From: Congeria kusceri
Taxonomy: Eukaryota; Mollusca; Bivalvia; Myida; Dreissenidae
Direction: 5' to 3'
Assembly: GCA_027627225.1 (NCBI GenBank)
Contig: JAPFQT010000163.1
Span: 231,001 to 295,000 of the forward strand
Length of the DNA: 64,000 nt
The notes beneath the pieces were generated by a model. The model searched no databases. It was not told where the DNA came from and worked only from the letters and a program-made list of their open reading frames with translations. This document shows positions 1 through 12,935 of this stretch, in pieces. A program made the translations under genes and the position numbers. Within the stretch, counting starts at the first letter, position 1; every line of letters begins with the position of its first letter.

Positions 1-1020
1 CGTAAAATCATGCGTACGGTATACCTCATTTACAGTAAAAATATGAGGGATTTGAACGCATTTAAACGACGTTTTCTCTATTAACTTAATGTTTGAACAT
101 GGAATGCAGGTCATATTTTTATCGAGGCTATACTTGTGTGCATACTACGCGGAGAAAGCGTGGAGCATTCGACTAAATGATATCTCGATCATTTCACTCT
201 GTGACGTGTGAATACTAAAATGTGATTATTGCAATATTAAACTATATCGAACTACTTTCCAATTTTAGCGAACATGTATGAACCCATCGGCTGTACATAC
301 TTCACGTTATGTAAACGACAATGTCAATGGAATATAAAATTCAGTAGAAGTATAATTTAAACTTGCTTTTAGTGATGGGAATGCAGACAGTAAGCCACAA
401 TTTTGCCACTCGTGAAAATACGTTTATATGACAACTCATGATATAACGATGCAAACTTACACTGAAACCAACACATAACTCACAGTAATTTCATCATAGA
501 TAACAAACCACAAACTTACTCGAGTTACCAGAGACACACACTGCCATTACGCACAGCAGTATCATCCGATTCATTTTGTGGCTAGCTTTTCCAAAACTAA
601 TAAATCCACGCGAAAGAATCCATTTCCTCACGTTTACAGTTCCGGTGTAAAAAACTGTTAACTATGTATCTATATCTAAGCGCTGATCATTGACATTACG
701 AAGGAAACAGGAAAAACCGCATAATTTATGTGAAGTGGATATTGCCATGACGAACAAAGGCATTGTGTTCACGCCGGTCCTAGCACAGACATGTGTACAT
801 GCGCTCCAACCACACTGTTATTGGTACTAGATTAAAACACTGAATAAAGTGCACATTCCTTCGGTGAGATACAACAACAAATAATACATAATACAAACAG
901 AACAATACATGTTCATAACTGCAGTGAGCAATATTAAAACTGCAGCAACCTCTTAACTAAGATTTAAACATATGTTAAAGGCAACTAGCAATTTTAGCAT
1001 GATCCTACTATGAAATTTAT
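1..1020. other. non-coding, nothing recognised
   Basis: AT-rich sequence with stops in all frames and no recognisable protein, RNA or repeat structure. No splice-bordered exon was identified by eye. Confidence 0.4.
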
Positions 1021-1027
1021 TCTGTTA

Positions 1028-1145
1028 TTTATTACAAATACTACTACTGCTGCAACTGATACTACTGCTGCTTCAGCTGCTGATGATGTCGTTGCAACTG
1101 CTACTGATAATAAAATAATAATAATAATAATAATAGTACTAACAA
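1028..1145. repeat. interrupted TAC/GCT and AAT microsatellite
   Basis: Short runs of TAC, TGC and GAT triplets are followed by about eight AAT/ATA units. The minus-strand ORF across it has a low-complexity Ile/Ala/Val stretch that simply reflects the repeat. Confidence 0.7.
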
Positions 1146-1555
1146 CAATATACTTATTGGAGTAGTATGTCTGGCGACTCGTTGTTTTATGAAGTTTTAT
1201 TACACAGAAAACGAATGTCAACAAACCCCAGCCCGAAAACCCAACTCGCATAGCGATGCACTTGCTATCTATGCATGTTGAAGATTGTGATCACAGTAAT
1301 CATCAACAGTTGTATGATAGAATGCGATTGTGCTGATATTGATTCCATGAAGCTTACTTAGGGCATTACTCGTATATAGGCAGGAAAAGTATTACATTTT
1401 TGGGTAAAGGACTATACAATGTTGAACATAAACGAGCAGATTGCAGGAGTGGAGTTTTACTTCCAAACAACTTAGCTTACAGCATATCTTTCCTCAACTA
1501 TCCCCACTATATACTACATTAGTAAATATCAAAACAGCTCTCAAAAATACAGCAC

Positions 1556-4500
1556 ACAACAGCTACACTCCATATCACAACAGCAACACTCAACTCAGCA
1601 CACAACAGCTACTCTCAACTCAACTCACAAACGCTACTCTCAACTCAGCTCACAACAGCTACACTCAACTCAGCTCACAACAGCTACACTCAACCCACCT
1701 CACATCAGCTAAACGCAACTCACCTCACATCAGCTACACACAACTCACCTCACATCAGTTACATTCAACTCACCTCACATCAGCTACACTCAACTCACCT
1801 CAGATCAGCTACACTCAACTCAGCTCACATCAGCTACACTCAACTCACCTCACATCAGCTACACTCAACTCACCTCACATCAGCTACACTCAACTCACCT
1901 CAAAACAGCTACACTCAACTCAACTCACAAAAGATACACTCAACTCACCTCACAACAGATACACTCCCTTTAGATGAGCTACACTCACCTCACATTACAT
2001 TAGCTACACTCACCTCACATTACATCAGCTATACTCACCTCACATTACAACAGCTACACTCACCTCACCTTACAGCAGCTACACTCAACTCACATTACAT
2101 CAGCTACACTTACCTCACATTTCATCAACTACACTCCCCTCACCTTACAAAATTTACACTCACCTCACATTACAATAGCTACACTCCCTTCCCGTTACAT
2201 CAGCTACACTCACCTCACATTTCAGCAGCTACACTCACCTCACCTTACGAGATCTACACTCACCTCACATTACAACAGCTACACTCACCTCACATTACAA
2301 CAGCTACACTCACCTCACCTTACAACAGCTACACTCACCTCACGTTTCAACAGCTACACTCACCTCGCATTACATCAGCTACACTCACATCACATTACAT
2401 CAGCTACATTCACCTCACCGCACAACATATACACTCACCTCACATTACAACAGCTACACTCGCTTCACCTTACAACAGCTACACTCACCTCACCTTACAA
2501 CAGCTTCACTCACCTCACGAAACAACAGCTACACTCAACTCACCTCACAACAGCTACAAACAACTCACCTTACATCAGCTATACTCACCTCACATTACAT
2601 CAGCTAAACTCACCTCACATTACAACATCTACACTCACCTCACATTACATCTGCTACACTCAGCTCACATTACATAAGCTACACTCACCTCACATTACAG
2701 CAGCTACACTCACCTCAACTTACATCAGCCACACTCACCATATATTAAATCAGCTACACTCGCATCACATTTGATCAGCTACACTCACCTCACCCAACAA
2801 AAGCTACAGTCAATTCACATCACAACATCTACACTCAACTCACCTCACATCAGCTGCACTCAACTCACATTACATCAGCTACACTCACCTCACAATAAAA
2901 CAGCTACACTCACCTCACCTAACAACAGCTAAACTCACCACACATTACAACAGCTACACTCACCTCACTATACATCAGCTACACTCAACTCACATTACAT
3001 CATCTACAATCACCTTACATTACATCAGCTACACTCACCTCACCTTACAACAGCGAAACTTACCTCACATTACATCAGCTACAATCACCTCACATTACAA
3101 CAGCTACACTCACCACACATTACAATAGCCGCACACCACTCACATTACATCAGCTACACTCACCTCACCTTACATCAGCTACACTAATCTCACATTACAT
3201 CAGCTACACTCACCTCACATTTTATGAGCTACACTCACCTCACCTTACACAAGTTACAATCAACTCACTTCACAACAGCTGCCCTCAACTCTCATCACAA
3301 CAGCTACAATCAATTCACCTCATATCAGCTACACTCATCACACCACACAGCAGCTACTCTCAACTCACCTCACAGCAGCTACACTCAACTCATCTCACAA
3401 CAGCTACAATCAACGCACATCATAACAGCTACATTCAACTCTCTCCACAACAGGTTAACTCAACTCACTACACAACAGATACACACAACTCACTCCACAA
3501 CAGCTACACTCAACTCACTTCACAACAGCTTAACTCAACTCATTGCACAACAGCTACTCTAATCTCCATACACAACAGCTACACTCAACACATTTCACAA
3601 CAGCTAAACTGATCTCGCATATACACTCAACTCGCAAATCGCCAGTCGTTAGTTACACACAACAACTACACATAACAGCTACACTAAACTCACTACACAA
3701 CAAGTACACTCAAGTCACCTCATAACAGGTAACCACAACTTACTCAGCAACATCCACACTCAACTCACCTTACAACATGTACACTCAACTAAATACCTCC
3801 GAACAAATACACTATAATCACCCCACAAAGAGCATACAGGTAAGCACAATTCTCGCACCCCTCAACAGCTACATTAAACTCACCCCGCAATAGGTGCACA
3901 AAAAACACCACTCGACAACTACACACAACTGAACACTCAACAGCTACACACAACATAAAATACGAAACTTACACTCAACTCAGCACTCCAATGCTGCACT
4001 CTCACAACAACATCATTCAACACATCTTACAACAGCTACACTGAACTCCCAACATAACAGGTACACTCAACTCCCCTGCTAACAGCTAACAGCTAAACTA
4101 ACATCCAAAGTGCTAAACTCAAATAACTCCTCATTACCTCAACAGACACTCAACTCACCACATAACAGCTACACTCAACTCATCTCTTAACAGCTACACT
4201 CAACTTACCTTTTAGCAGCTACACTCAACCCTCCTCGGAATAGCTGCACTCAACTAACTACACAAAATCTATACTCAACTATGCACTAAACATCTACACA
4301 CAACACAATAGCTACAGTAAACTTACCTCTTAACAGCTTCACTCAATTCAACCTTTTAACAGCTACACACAACTCACCTCTTAACAGCTACACTCAACTC
4401 GCCTCTTAACAGCTAGTCTCAATCAATTCTTAACATCTACACTCAACTCACTTCTTAAAAGCTACACCCAACTCAATTCTTAACAGCTATACTCAGCTCA

Positions 4501-5050
4501 CTTCTGAACAGCTACACTGATTTCACCTCTAAATAGCTTTACTAAACACACCTATTAACAGCAACACTCATCTGGTCTCTTAACATCTGCACTCAACTCA
4601 TCTTGCAATAGCTACACGCGACTAATCACACAACATCTATACTTAACTAATTACTTAACATCTACACAAAAAACAAATCACAATAGCTACAGTCAACCAC
4701 CTCAACTCACCTCACACAAGCTACTCTAAACTTACCTCAACTCACCTCAACTCACCTCACAACAGCTACACTCAACTCACCTCACAACAGCTACACTCAA
4801 CTCATCTCAACTCACCTCACAACAGCTACACTCAACTCACCTCAACTCACCTCACACAAGCTACACTAAATTCTTCCATAAACAGATAAACTCAAATCAC
4901 ATAACAGCTTTAATCAACTTGCATTTCAAAAGCTATATATATATATATATATATATATTACTCTTATTACAGCGGCTACACGGAACTCATATCATATTAA
5001 CTACCATAAACTCACCTCACAACCATTAAACTCGATTTACCTCACAATAG
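1556..5050 (+). repeat. 25-bp satellite array (left arm of inverted structure)
   Basis: About 3.5 kb, roughly 140 copies, of a degenerate 25-bp monomer. Every unit starts near CAGCTACACTCA. At least three sub-types occur in blocks: 1.6-2.0 kb (core followed by ACTCACCTCACAT), 2.0-3.2 kb (CCTCACATTACAT), and 4.1-4.7 kb (ACTCACCTCTTAA). The block order suggests local amplification waves. The plus strand is almost G-free except for the G in CAGCT. The 25-bp period is not a multiple of three, so the 178-residue ORF at 1441-1977 and those at 3224-3725 are by-products reading His/Ser/Thr/Leu repeats. A (TA)n run sits at 4934-4958. The same satellite reappears in reverse orientation at 11.2-12.0 kb. 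Confidence 0.95.
4934..4958. repeat. (TA)n microsatellite
   Basis: About 12 uninterrupted TA units near the inner end of the 25-bp satellite array. Confidence 0.9.
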
Positions 5051-5159
5051 TTCAAGGCAATTGATTGCATAACAATCTAGAATACACCCCTTTTCACTTA
5101 TATCTGAATTATTCGAAACGTTTAGTATGCGGTCGCGTCTGTCTTCAAGTTTAAACGTT

Positions 5160-5850
5160 TTTGACAAACTTGGAATGTAATATTCTCTTTAACTTCAGCA
5201 TTTTGCTAGTGAGACAGTCGTATGCCTTTGTTTATATTATCAGGAGATTTTTTTGTTTTTCTTGAGACATGGGAATCACATGCAGTCTACAATACTGCTT
5301 TTAGGCTACTAATCAACGTTTGGTGTTGTACAATGAAAATGTTATCATCACAGCTCAATTTAAGGTTAAAGTCAAGAATACTCAGTATTTCAGTAGACAT
5401 TCAATTTGCATTGATCAATATTACATTACAAACACCAGAGATCATATATTTTGTGCATACGTTTGTTCCTAAATTGAAACGGAAGCTATCATTTTATTAT
5501 ATACTCTTATAGTCAACAGCGGTGGTATATATTAAACTAAGGCATCTCTGTTCTGCATTGATAATACTTTTATTAATAAACATGTATATGTTATTAGGTA
5601 TATGGATTGCAATTATTCCCCCAGTTAATGGAAGAAACTAATTATTGAAATAGTCGAGCATACTGGCTATTGACAATTCTTTTGTATTGTCTGTCTACAT
5701 ACCGAGACAACAAACATTGACTAACATAAATCTGCTTGTGTCTTTATTAACCCATTATTGACACATATTCAACAAAGGCATGCATTATATTTAAACTTAA
5801 CTTCATATAATTCTCGGACATGTTACAATCAAATCAAATGCAATATAATA
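5160..5850 (+). repeat. left inner arm of long inverted repeat
   Basis: This non-satellite stretch aligns with the reverse complement of 10478-11196 over about 0.7 kb with scattered substitutions and small indels. Exact blocks include 37 nt at 5633-5669 (matching 10659-10695) and 25 nt at 5515-5539 (matching 10807-10831). The last shared bases on this side are the AATATAATA at 5842-5850. The ORFs at 5222-5512 and 5758-5940 fall in this arm and its edge, resemble nothing, and are not supported as genes. Confidence 0.9.
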
Positions 5851-8800
5851 CTATGTACAAATTCAATACATCTGTTGATGTTTGACAGTGCTATACTTGT
5901 GTATGTGTTTTCATTGTCATTATTAAAAATGACATGGTAACTATGTTATAAAATAACATAAGGTTGTATTGTTTATGGTCAGTCCACCAACAAGTTATCA
6001 TATGACTTTTACACAGTTAACAATTATAAAAAATATATTGTATGATGTTTACACGTTTTGTTAAGACGTTTACTATATTAACATGAGGAAGAAAATTACA
6101 CTAAGTTAACTTAATATGTCAACCTATTACTATATGTTACATGCAATATACAAGTTTGCGTCATCTTTACAGAATAATGTATACAATAGTGAGATATATA
6201 CAATATGTTTCCTGATAAGCAACCATCACCTTCGACTCACACAGGAAAGGAAACAGCTGAGAAAGATTATACAATATTAGTGTTAAATCGTGTCACACGC
6301 ATATAACGTATGAAATATCGTTAGAAGATACAATAAGAAGCCACAACATAATACAGATTACAATATTTAAAGGTGAAATTGACGTAATGACTTAAATATG
6401 CATGATGGTTTCAATAAACCCAATTAATAAAAGCTTAATTCAAATGTACATGTTTGTATCATATTATTACATTGTATTCTGGAAGTTGTAACGTGCAACC
6501 CACACAGTGGTGATGATTAAGTTTTTATTTCACAAAGAGTCAAGTTCAACAGTCAGACTTAATAACGAATATCAGTAATAACTCAATTGTCATACAGTGT
6601 AAATAAACACAGTCTTAACTTATAGACTTTATACTAATGATCAATTGTACGTAAATGTTCACAATTTATATTCACATATTGTATACTTCTGGAAGAGTCA
6701 CTTTGTCCATAGCTCTATAGAATGATTTATCATATATTTAAAAGATTGTTACGTGAATATACAAGTATATAAATGGTATCGAGTTTTGTATCAGTAGCTA
6801 TATACAAATGTGTTTTATGTGATATGAATTAATTCTTGAATTATATTATAATTATTATAAAATAAATTTGCCAAACTGTACATTTGTCTCTTAAAACATG
6901 CATGTTTGCAATTTGACATCATATGCACTGTATACTAGCTTTATTTACGTTGCTATTATTATCAAAGGTGTGCATTTTCATGTCGCCATGTGGCAAATAT
7001 GTTAATTAATGAAAAGTGAAACAACTATTGAGATGATAAAACAGTAAAATATCAAACAAAGACATTCAAACATATAGCAAGGTAATATTGCACTGAATGC
7101 CATGCAATGCAACAAAACAAAATTAGCAGTTATGTAAAAACATTGCAAATAAAAACTGAATTTTTCATGAATAATTATTATGCATTTAACTGTCCGATAA
7201 AACGTTTAGATGATCTTTTTTTCATCTGACGTACTTGTCGTCGTGTCATTTCCTATAATTCAATTTATTAATTAATATGTTTCAACTGTAAACAACATAC
7301 AGAGAAAATCTAAAATAAATACTGCATCTTGCTTAAGAAAGTATTTATGGGGCACAATTCACCTAAAATTCTTGAAATTTACTAGTACAATGTACGTATT
7401 GTATCATAAAACACTGGTTCGTTTTTGCATGCACTTAAATTGTAAATAAAAAGGCGCATGAATATGAAAACACAAATATAGCATTTAGAAATTATTGATG
7501 AAAATAAATTTGCAAAGATGTTAACACATTTAAACACGTGTTGCAATCGTCTCAATTAAATTTCAATGTCTATGCAAGAACGGTGTGTTTTTAAATATTT
7601 ATATAATCATTTTCTTTAGCTTTTATCTCATTTGGAAACTCGTCTCTTGTTATTTTTTACAATGAGGACACACTTAATATGTATTACATGTATTCTGAAA
7701 CATTATTTCTGTTACAGGGTAAGACGTTTATTAACTATCAAATTAATTTGCTTGCACTAGTTACTCTGTCATTTATGGGTGGATTTTGAAATACTTGACC
7801 TAAATGTTCACCATCATGAGACGATGTGTCGCGTGCAAGACCCAGGTCCGTACCTCCAAGGTCAATGTCACACTTAGAGGTCAAATGTAAAAAATGGGGT
7901 CTGTCTTTCGTGTCCAGTCAATAACGCTGTCATTTCTAGATGGATTTTGAAATTATTTGGTGGAAACGTTTACCCATATGAGAGAATATATTTGGGTTAT
8001 GTTGTAGTCTTTATTGTTTTCTATAGATCTTCATGCAATAACTATGGAATTGTGTGTTTCATTCTAAACATTATTGATGGTATTCTCTTTGTTTTTACTC
8101 ATCATAACTATCCATACTGAATACATGTAAATTAATATGATTATCGTAACTCATAATAATGTACAAGAATATGCCTTACCCCCTGCCCCTTCAAAGAAAA
8201 GGCGGCATACTGGTTTGAAGTTGTCGGTTGGTCTGTCTGCCAATCGTTACTTTTTCCTGTAACAAGCCAACGGTAGGCCACTAATGTCACATCCTGTTAT
8301 AAACACGCGTTACTGTTTAATTTTAATTTTATGAGGTTAGTCTTTGTTTAAATTTAAATGCATTACTGCAATAAATAGAGTGCGATGTTCGGGCGTCCCT
8401 AAACCGGCCTAAACTCCAATGCTTTGCATTGACCGTTTGCAAGGCGGTGACCTCAGTATTACTCATTTTTATTTTGTATCTGTTATGTGTTTTTGTATTA
8501 TGTTACTATATGTAACAATGCTTAATTCCTATTCAATGTGTGCATGCACATCAATTTGTACAATAATAATTAACCATACAAAATGTAAACATAGTTCCAC
8601 ATGTGCATTAGAAACGACACAGCAATCTCAAAGTAACCATAGAACATCCGCAACCAATTGTTTTGTAGATTTTTTCATGTGTGCCATGGTATCACAATAA
8701 TGTGGAAGGAACACAACAGAGTTTAAATGAAAACATGATGAGAATATAGTCAACAGATCTCTGTGCAGGCAGAAATCTGTGTAAACGTAACTGTTGGTCC

Positions 8801-10360
8801 ATGTTCACTAATCCATTATCTACTTTACTGAGACAAACAATAGTTATAGATTGATAGTTTTGAACTTATTTATAAAATAATATTGTGTCATTCCATTGAA
8901 TTCACAAATGTGTTGCCCACAACTGTTGCTTGATACACATTCATGGGTGAGTAGGATGTAACACCAATTTCAAAATTGACCAGAATATGAATACACGATG
9001 TTTTGTTTCAGAGGACAAAATTTATCTGTGTTTTTATCAGACTTGTCAGAAATTCTTTGCCAAAGAACTACTGTATCACGTATATGTATTGTAGATTTCA
9101 GAACAAGATGGAATTGACAACAACAATTGGGAATGCTGGGTCATAAAGGACCTTTCCCATGTGTCACCTGTTGTGACTGATCACATCACAACTTCTTCTA
9201 TAGCAAGATCTAACCCTGCCCAATACTAATCACTACAACGAACTACATAGACATACATGTGTAGAGCTTGCAAACTTTGCAAATTGTAATAAACTAAACT
9301 GACTTTCTTTTGTAGTGATTGTGTCCTGCTGCTACACACAATGGTAGTCATGCAATAATTTTAAAATGTTTTTCCAATCTCCCGGAATCATTGCATCTTC
9401 TGTTAGCATGTTGTATTTATTCCATCCCTTATGTGTGGTCTGCACTTGTCTATCATTTGTGTTATGGTGACAGATTATACATATCACAGGTGCAGACTCC
9501 ATCCTTACACAAAATATTGATATTCATTTAATGTATTTTCTCAAATTAGCACGAAATGTCATAAAAACGTGTAACTAGCTTAAACTTTGCGATTTACATT
9601 TCATCGCAATAAAGTTCAATGTTTTCATAACTTGCCTTCGATATTTCAAAAATTCGTCTGTACTATCCCTGCTGGGTAAGTTTATTATTTGCAGGATAAT
9701 TTTGGCAGGAAATAATTAATTATTTACATTATAATGTATTGAACTGAATCATTTCTACCAGAATACAAAATTAAGGTCGATTTAACATAATAGTTTTCAT
9801 CATTTTGGTAACAGTCGCGACAATATGTGACATACCTCTATTTGTTAACACTTTCTAACTAATTTGGCATCATTTTAGAAATAAATACATTGATAACATA
9901 CTCATTAATGTGTTTTTAATAATTGTACCTTTTGATAAGTGTTTTTCCAAAACATGTTGTCAATTGTTTACCAACAATGCACACACATTGGCAGACAGAT
10001 GATTTCTATGGAACACACTTTGTGTCTTTTCAACTTGAGAACAATGCAAATAATTGTTGTTCCTTATTTTTGTGTTTCCCACCAATATTCTTTCTAGACT
10101 TTATACAGCATGAATGTTATTCATAACTTTATTATTTAATGTTGATAACATTACTGTTGCAATTAGTTTGAGGTTGAAAAGTAGATTGACTGGACTATCA
10201 TGGGAACACACATAATTGTCAACAAAGCATGATATTAATTGAGGGCTAAGTCTTCTCTGAAATGTTATACAAAACATTGTAATATGCAGCGCTTTGTCCG
10301 TGTATTGGCCGCGGTTTTCTAGCCGTACGTATGTACTAACTACATATCGCACAATTAAGT
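5851..10360. other. interior of the inverted structure, no gene recognised
   Basis: About 4.5 kb of AT-rich DNA between the inverted arms. It contains only short ORFs (for example 8419-8700 and 9319-9531) without recognisable domains. A two-unit interspersed repeat lies at 7767-8000. No transposase, polymerase or integrase motif was seen, so if the whole is a foldback transposon this copy looks non-autonomous. Confidence 0.5.
7767..8245. repeat. interspersed repeat with ~162-bp tandem units
   Basis: Two units begin near 7767 and 7929. Each starts with TGTCATTT, then GGATTTTGAAAT and a CATATGAGA/CATCATGAGA element. A C-rich segment at 8178-8245 (CCCCTGCCCCTTCAAAG) may be a further part. I recall similar sequence as common in bivalve genomes; that is from memory and unverified. 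Confidence 0.5.
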
Positions 10361-10479
10361 CTTTTTAATATTACCATAATTGTTATAATTACTACACCCG
10401 ACGATCGAATTTTCGGATGTTCTAATACTGTATCAATCGAATATTTGCATATCAATTTTGGTATTCGTTGCCATCCCTA
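10360..10479 (-). mobile_element. hAT-like terminal fragment abutting the inverted arm
   Basis: Read on the minus strand the sequence starts TAGGGATGGCAACGAATACC and continues into AT-rich ATTCG-containing DNA. This closely resembles the TAGGGATGGGACCGAATAC end of the element at 16278-19885. Its outer edge (10479) falls almost exactly at the inner boundary of the inverted arm (10478). No partner end was found, so it may be a solo or truncated end. Confidence 0.5.
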
Positions 10480-11196
10480 TTATATTGCATTTGATTTGAT
10501 TGTTACATGTCCGAGAAATATATGACGTCAAGTTTAAATATAATGCATGCCTATGTAGTATATTTGTCAATACTGGGCTCATAAAGACACACGTAGATTT
10601 ATGTTAGTTAATGGTTGTTCTATCTGTATATAGTTATACAATAAACAAGATTTGTCATTAGCCAGTATGCTCGACTATTTCAATAATTAGTTTCTTTCAA
10701 ATTTAGTTGTAACAGTGGATGGGTGAACAACTGTAATCCATATTCCTAAAGACATAGACATGTTTCTTAATAAAAGTATTATCAATACAGAACCGTGATG
10801 CCTTAGTAGTTTAATATATACCACCGCTGTTAACTACAATGTAGATATAAGTGTATAGAATAAAGTGTTATTTTCCGTTAGATTTAAGTCACACACGTTC
10901 GTAACAAATAAATGATCTCTGTTGTTTGTAATGCAATATTGATTAATGATGTAATCTAATTGAATGTCTTCTGTTATTATGAGTTTACTTGACTTTAACC
11001 TACAATTGAGTTATGCGGTTTATAACACCAGTCATTAAAATTAGCTAAAAAGCTATATTGTAAACTGCAAGTGAATGCCATGTTAAAAAATACACGACTG
11101 TCGAACACATGTCCCGATAGCATAAATAACGGGCACACGCCTGTCATACTAGCATAATGCTGAAGTTGAAGACAATTTTGTATTCCAAGTTTGAAC
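10478..11196 (-). repeat. right inner arm of long inverted repeat
   Basis: Reverse-complement partner of 5160-5850, joined directly to the inverted satellite block that starts at 11198. Exact shared blocks at 10659-10695 and 10807-10831 show that the two arms are one sequence in opposite orientation. Confidence 0.9.
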
Positions 11197-11197
11197 G

Positions 11198-12000
11198 TTA
11201 CTTGAGTGTAGCTGTTAAGAGGTAAGTTGACTGTAGCTTTAGAGTTTTGTGTTCTGTGTAGATGATTAGTAGTTTGTGATTATAGATGTTGTGTGGTTAG
11301 TTGAGCGAAGCGATCGCGAGGTGAGTTGTGTTTATCTGTTAAGAGGTGTGTTGAGTGCAGCTGTTAAGAGATTAGTTGAGTGTAGGTAATGTGGAGGTAA
11401 TAGGGTGTAGCTTTTTATGTTTAACTGTTGTCAGGGTAGGTGAGTGTAGCTGTTGTGTTGGGAGCTCAGTGTAGCTGTTGTGAGGTGCGTGAATGTAGCT
11501 GTTGTGAGGGTAGTTCAGTGTATTTGTAGCAAGTTTAGTTGAGTGCAGTTATTTTGAAGTGATTTAAGTGTTATGTAGCGAAATGAGTGTAGCTCCTATT
11601 TGTTGAGCTGAGTGTAACATCTAAGTGCAGAGTTGAGTGTTAGTGTTGTGTGTATTTATCAGTGTATCTGTTTAAAGGAGGGTTAAGTGTAGCCTTTGTG
11701 GGGTGATCATAGTGTATTTGTTCGGAGGTATTTAGTCGACTGTACATAGCCTTAAGGTGAGTTGAGTGTACGCGTTGCGGAGTAAGTTGTGTTTACCTGT
11801 TGTGAGTTTAGTGTACCTGTTTTGTGATGAGTTGCGTGTAGCTGTTGTGAAGTAAGTTTAGTGTAGCCGATGTGTGTAGCTGTTGAGTGTAGCTGTTGTG
11901 TATAGCTGTCGACTGGTGATTCGTGAGTTGTGCGTTGCTGGTACGAGGCTAGTGTAGCAGTTGTGGAATGTGTTGAGTGTAGCTGTTGTGAGGTGGATTA
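11198..12000 (-). repeat. 25-bp satellite array, inverted (right arm)
   Basis: About 0.8 kb of TGAGTGTAGCTGTTGTGAGG-type units, the reverse complement of the satellite at 1556-5050. It is more degenerate and shorter than the left array (about 30 against 140 units). Sub-types with TTAAGAGG near the inner end match the left CTCTTAA sub-type, which also sits near the inner end of the left array. Confidence 0.92.
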
Positions 12001-12126
12001 TACAATATATACATTTCATGAATTTAAACAAATATTATTTTAGTCCTTCTTGCGTTTAAAATTAGTTGGTGTTAAAGCTATTTTTAACGAAATCGTTTTT
12101 TTTTTCCTTTCCTGTTTGGCACAATC

Positions 12127-12200
12127 AACAACAACAACAACATTTATTCAGCATTAAAGCTTATACAAGCGCATAGCCTACGTAATATAAATAATTATAA
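12127..12200 (-). mobile_element. 3' end of a retrotransposon or SINE
   Basis: Read on the minus strand, a GCTTTAATGCTGAATAAATG segment with an AATAAA signal runs straight into a (TTG)n tail at 12127-12142. This is the usual arrangement at 3' termini of several animal LINEs and their SINEs. The body is not recognisable. Confidence 0.45.
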
Positions 12201-12729
12201 ATATCAACAAGTAATGGCAGAAGCAACATATACAAATGCATAATCAAATGGTTTGACGTGATTTAAATTGAATATGGGGATAATACATTCATCTAATAAC
12301 GACGAAAACTAACGCAATTTGTACCTAATGAATTACTGTGAAAATATTGAAGGATTTTCAGTTGTAAAAAGTAATGATTTAAACTAGAAAAAAATTAAAA
12401 AATTGTTATATTTTTTGCATATCGAATAATTTTGGGGAAACATAAACATACGCTGTACAAGCAGATAGCTGATATAGTTATTTTATCAAACATTTTTATT
12501 AGTTAATAATAAGATGTGATTCAGTTATAGGTTGTAAGACTTTTATATCATTCTACGAATATTTAATGCATTTGTAAATTTTTAATTTGAAAATTATATT
12601 TTTTGTGAGATGCAATTGCATTAACATTTTGTGATGTATTTTGCATTTTAAATATTTGGGAACTATAATCAATACATTTTATGCCAAACATTTAACTTAT
12701 TTTTACCATATATTTTTGTAGTAATGATA

Positions 12730-12935
12730 TATATGAGGCGTGTCGTGGGAAAACCAGGCTTAATGCAAGTGCGTAACAGTCCGCACAGGCTAATCCGGGA
12801 CGGCACTTTCAGGAAATCTGAAACTTTAACGAAATCTTAACCTTTTAAATGAGCGTACTTGGTGTTCTTTCAGAAAGAATGTTGACGTTGTCAAACAAAG
12901 AATATATTCGAATCTTTATGCGAGGTTTTTGACAT
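12730..12935. repeat. partial MITE-like interspersed repeat
   Basis: Contains GGCTTAATGCAAGTGCG and CCGCACAGGCTAATCCGGGA followed by GGCACTTTC. I recall this as part of a very abundant bivalve MITE with inverted ends; only one half is visible here. The family assignment is from memory. Confidence 0.45.

Noticed and set aside
1441..1977. 178-residue repetitive ORF and the ORFs at 3224-3725
   Set aside because: Pure read-through of the 25-bp satellite in three shifting frames; no start context, no unique sequence.
1556..5050. CRISPR-like array
   Set aside because: Units are contiguous degenerate 25-mers without spacers, in animal DNA with introns and SINEs.
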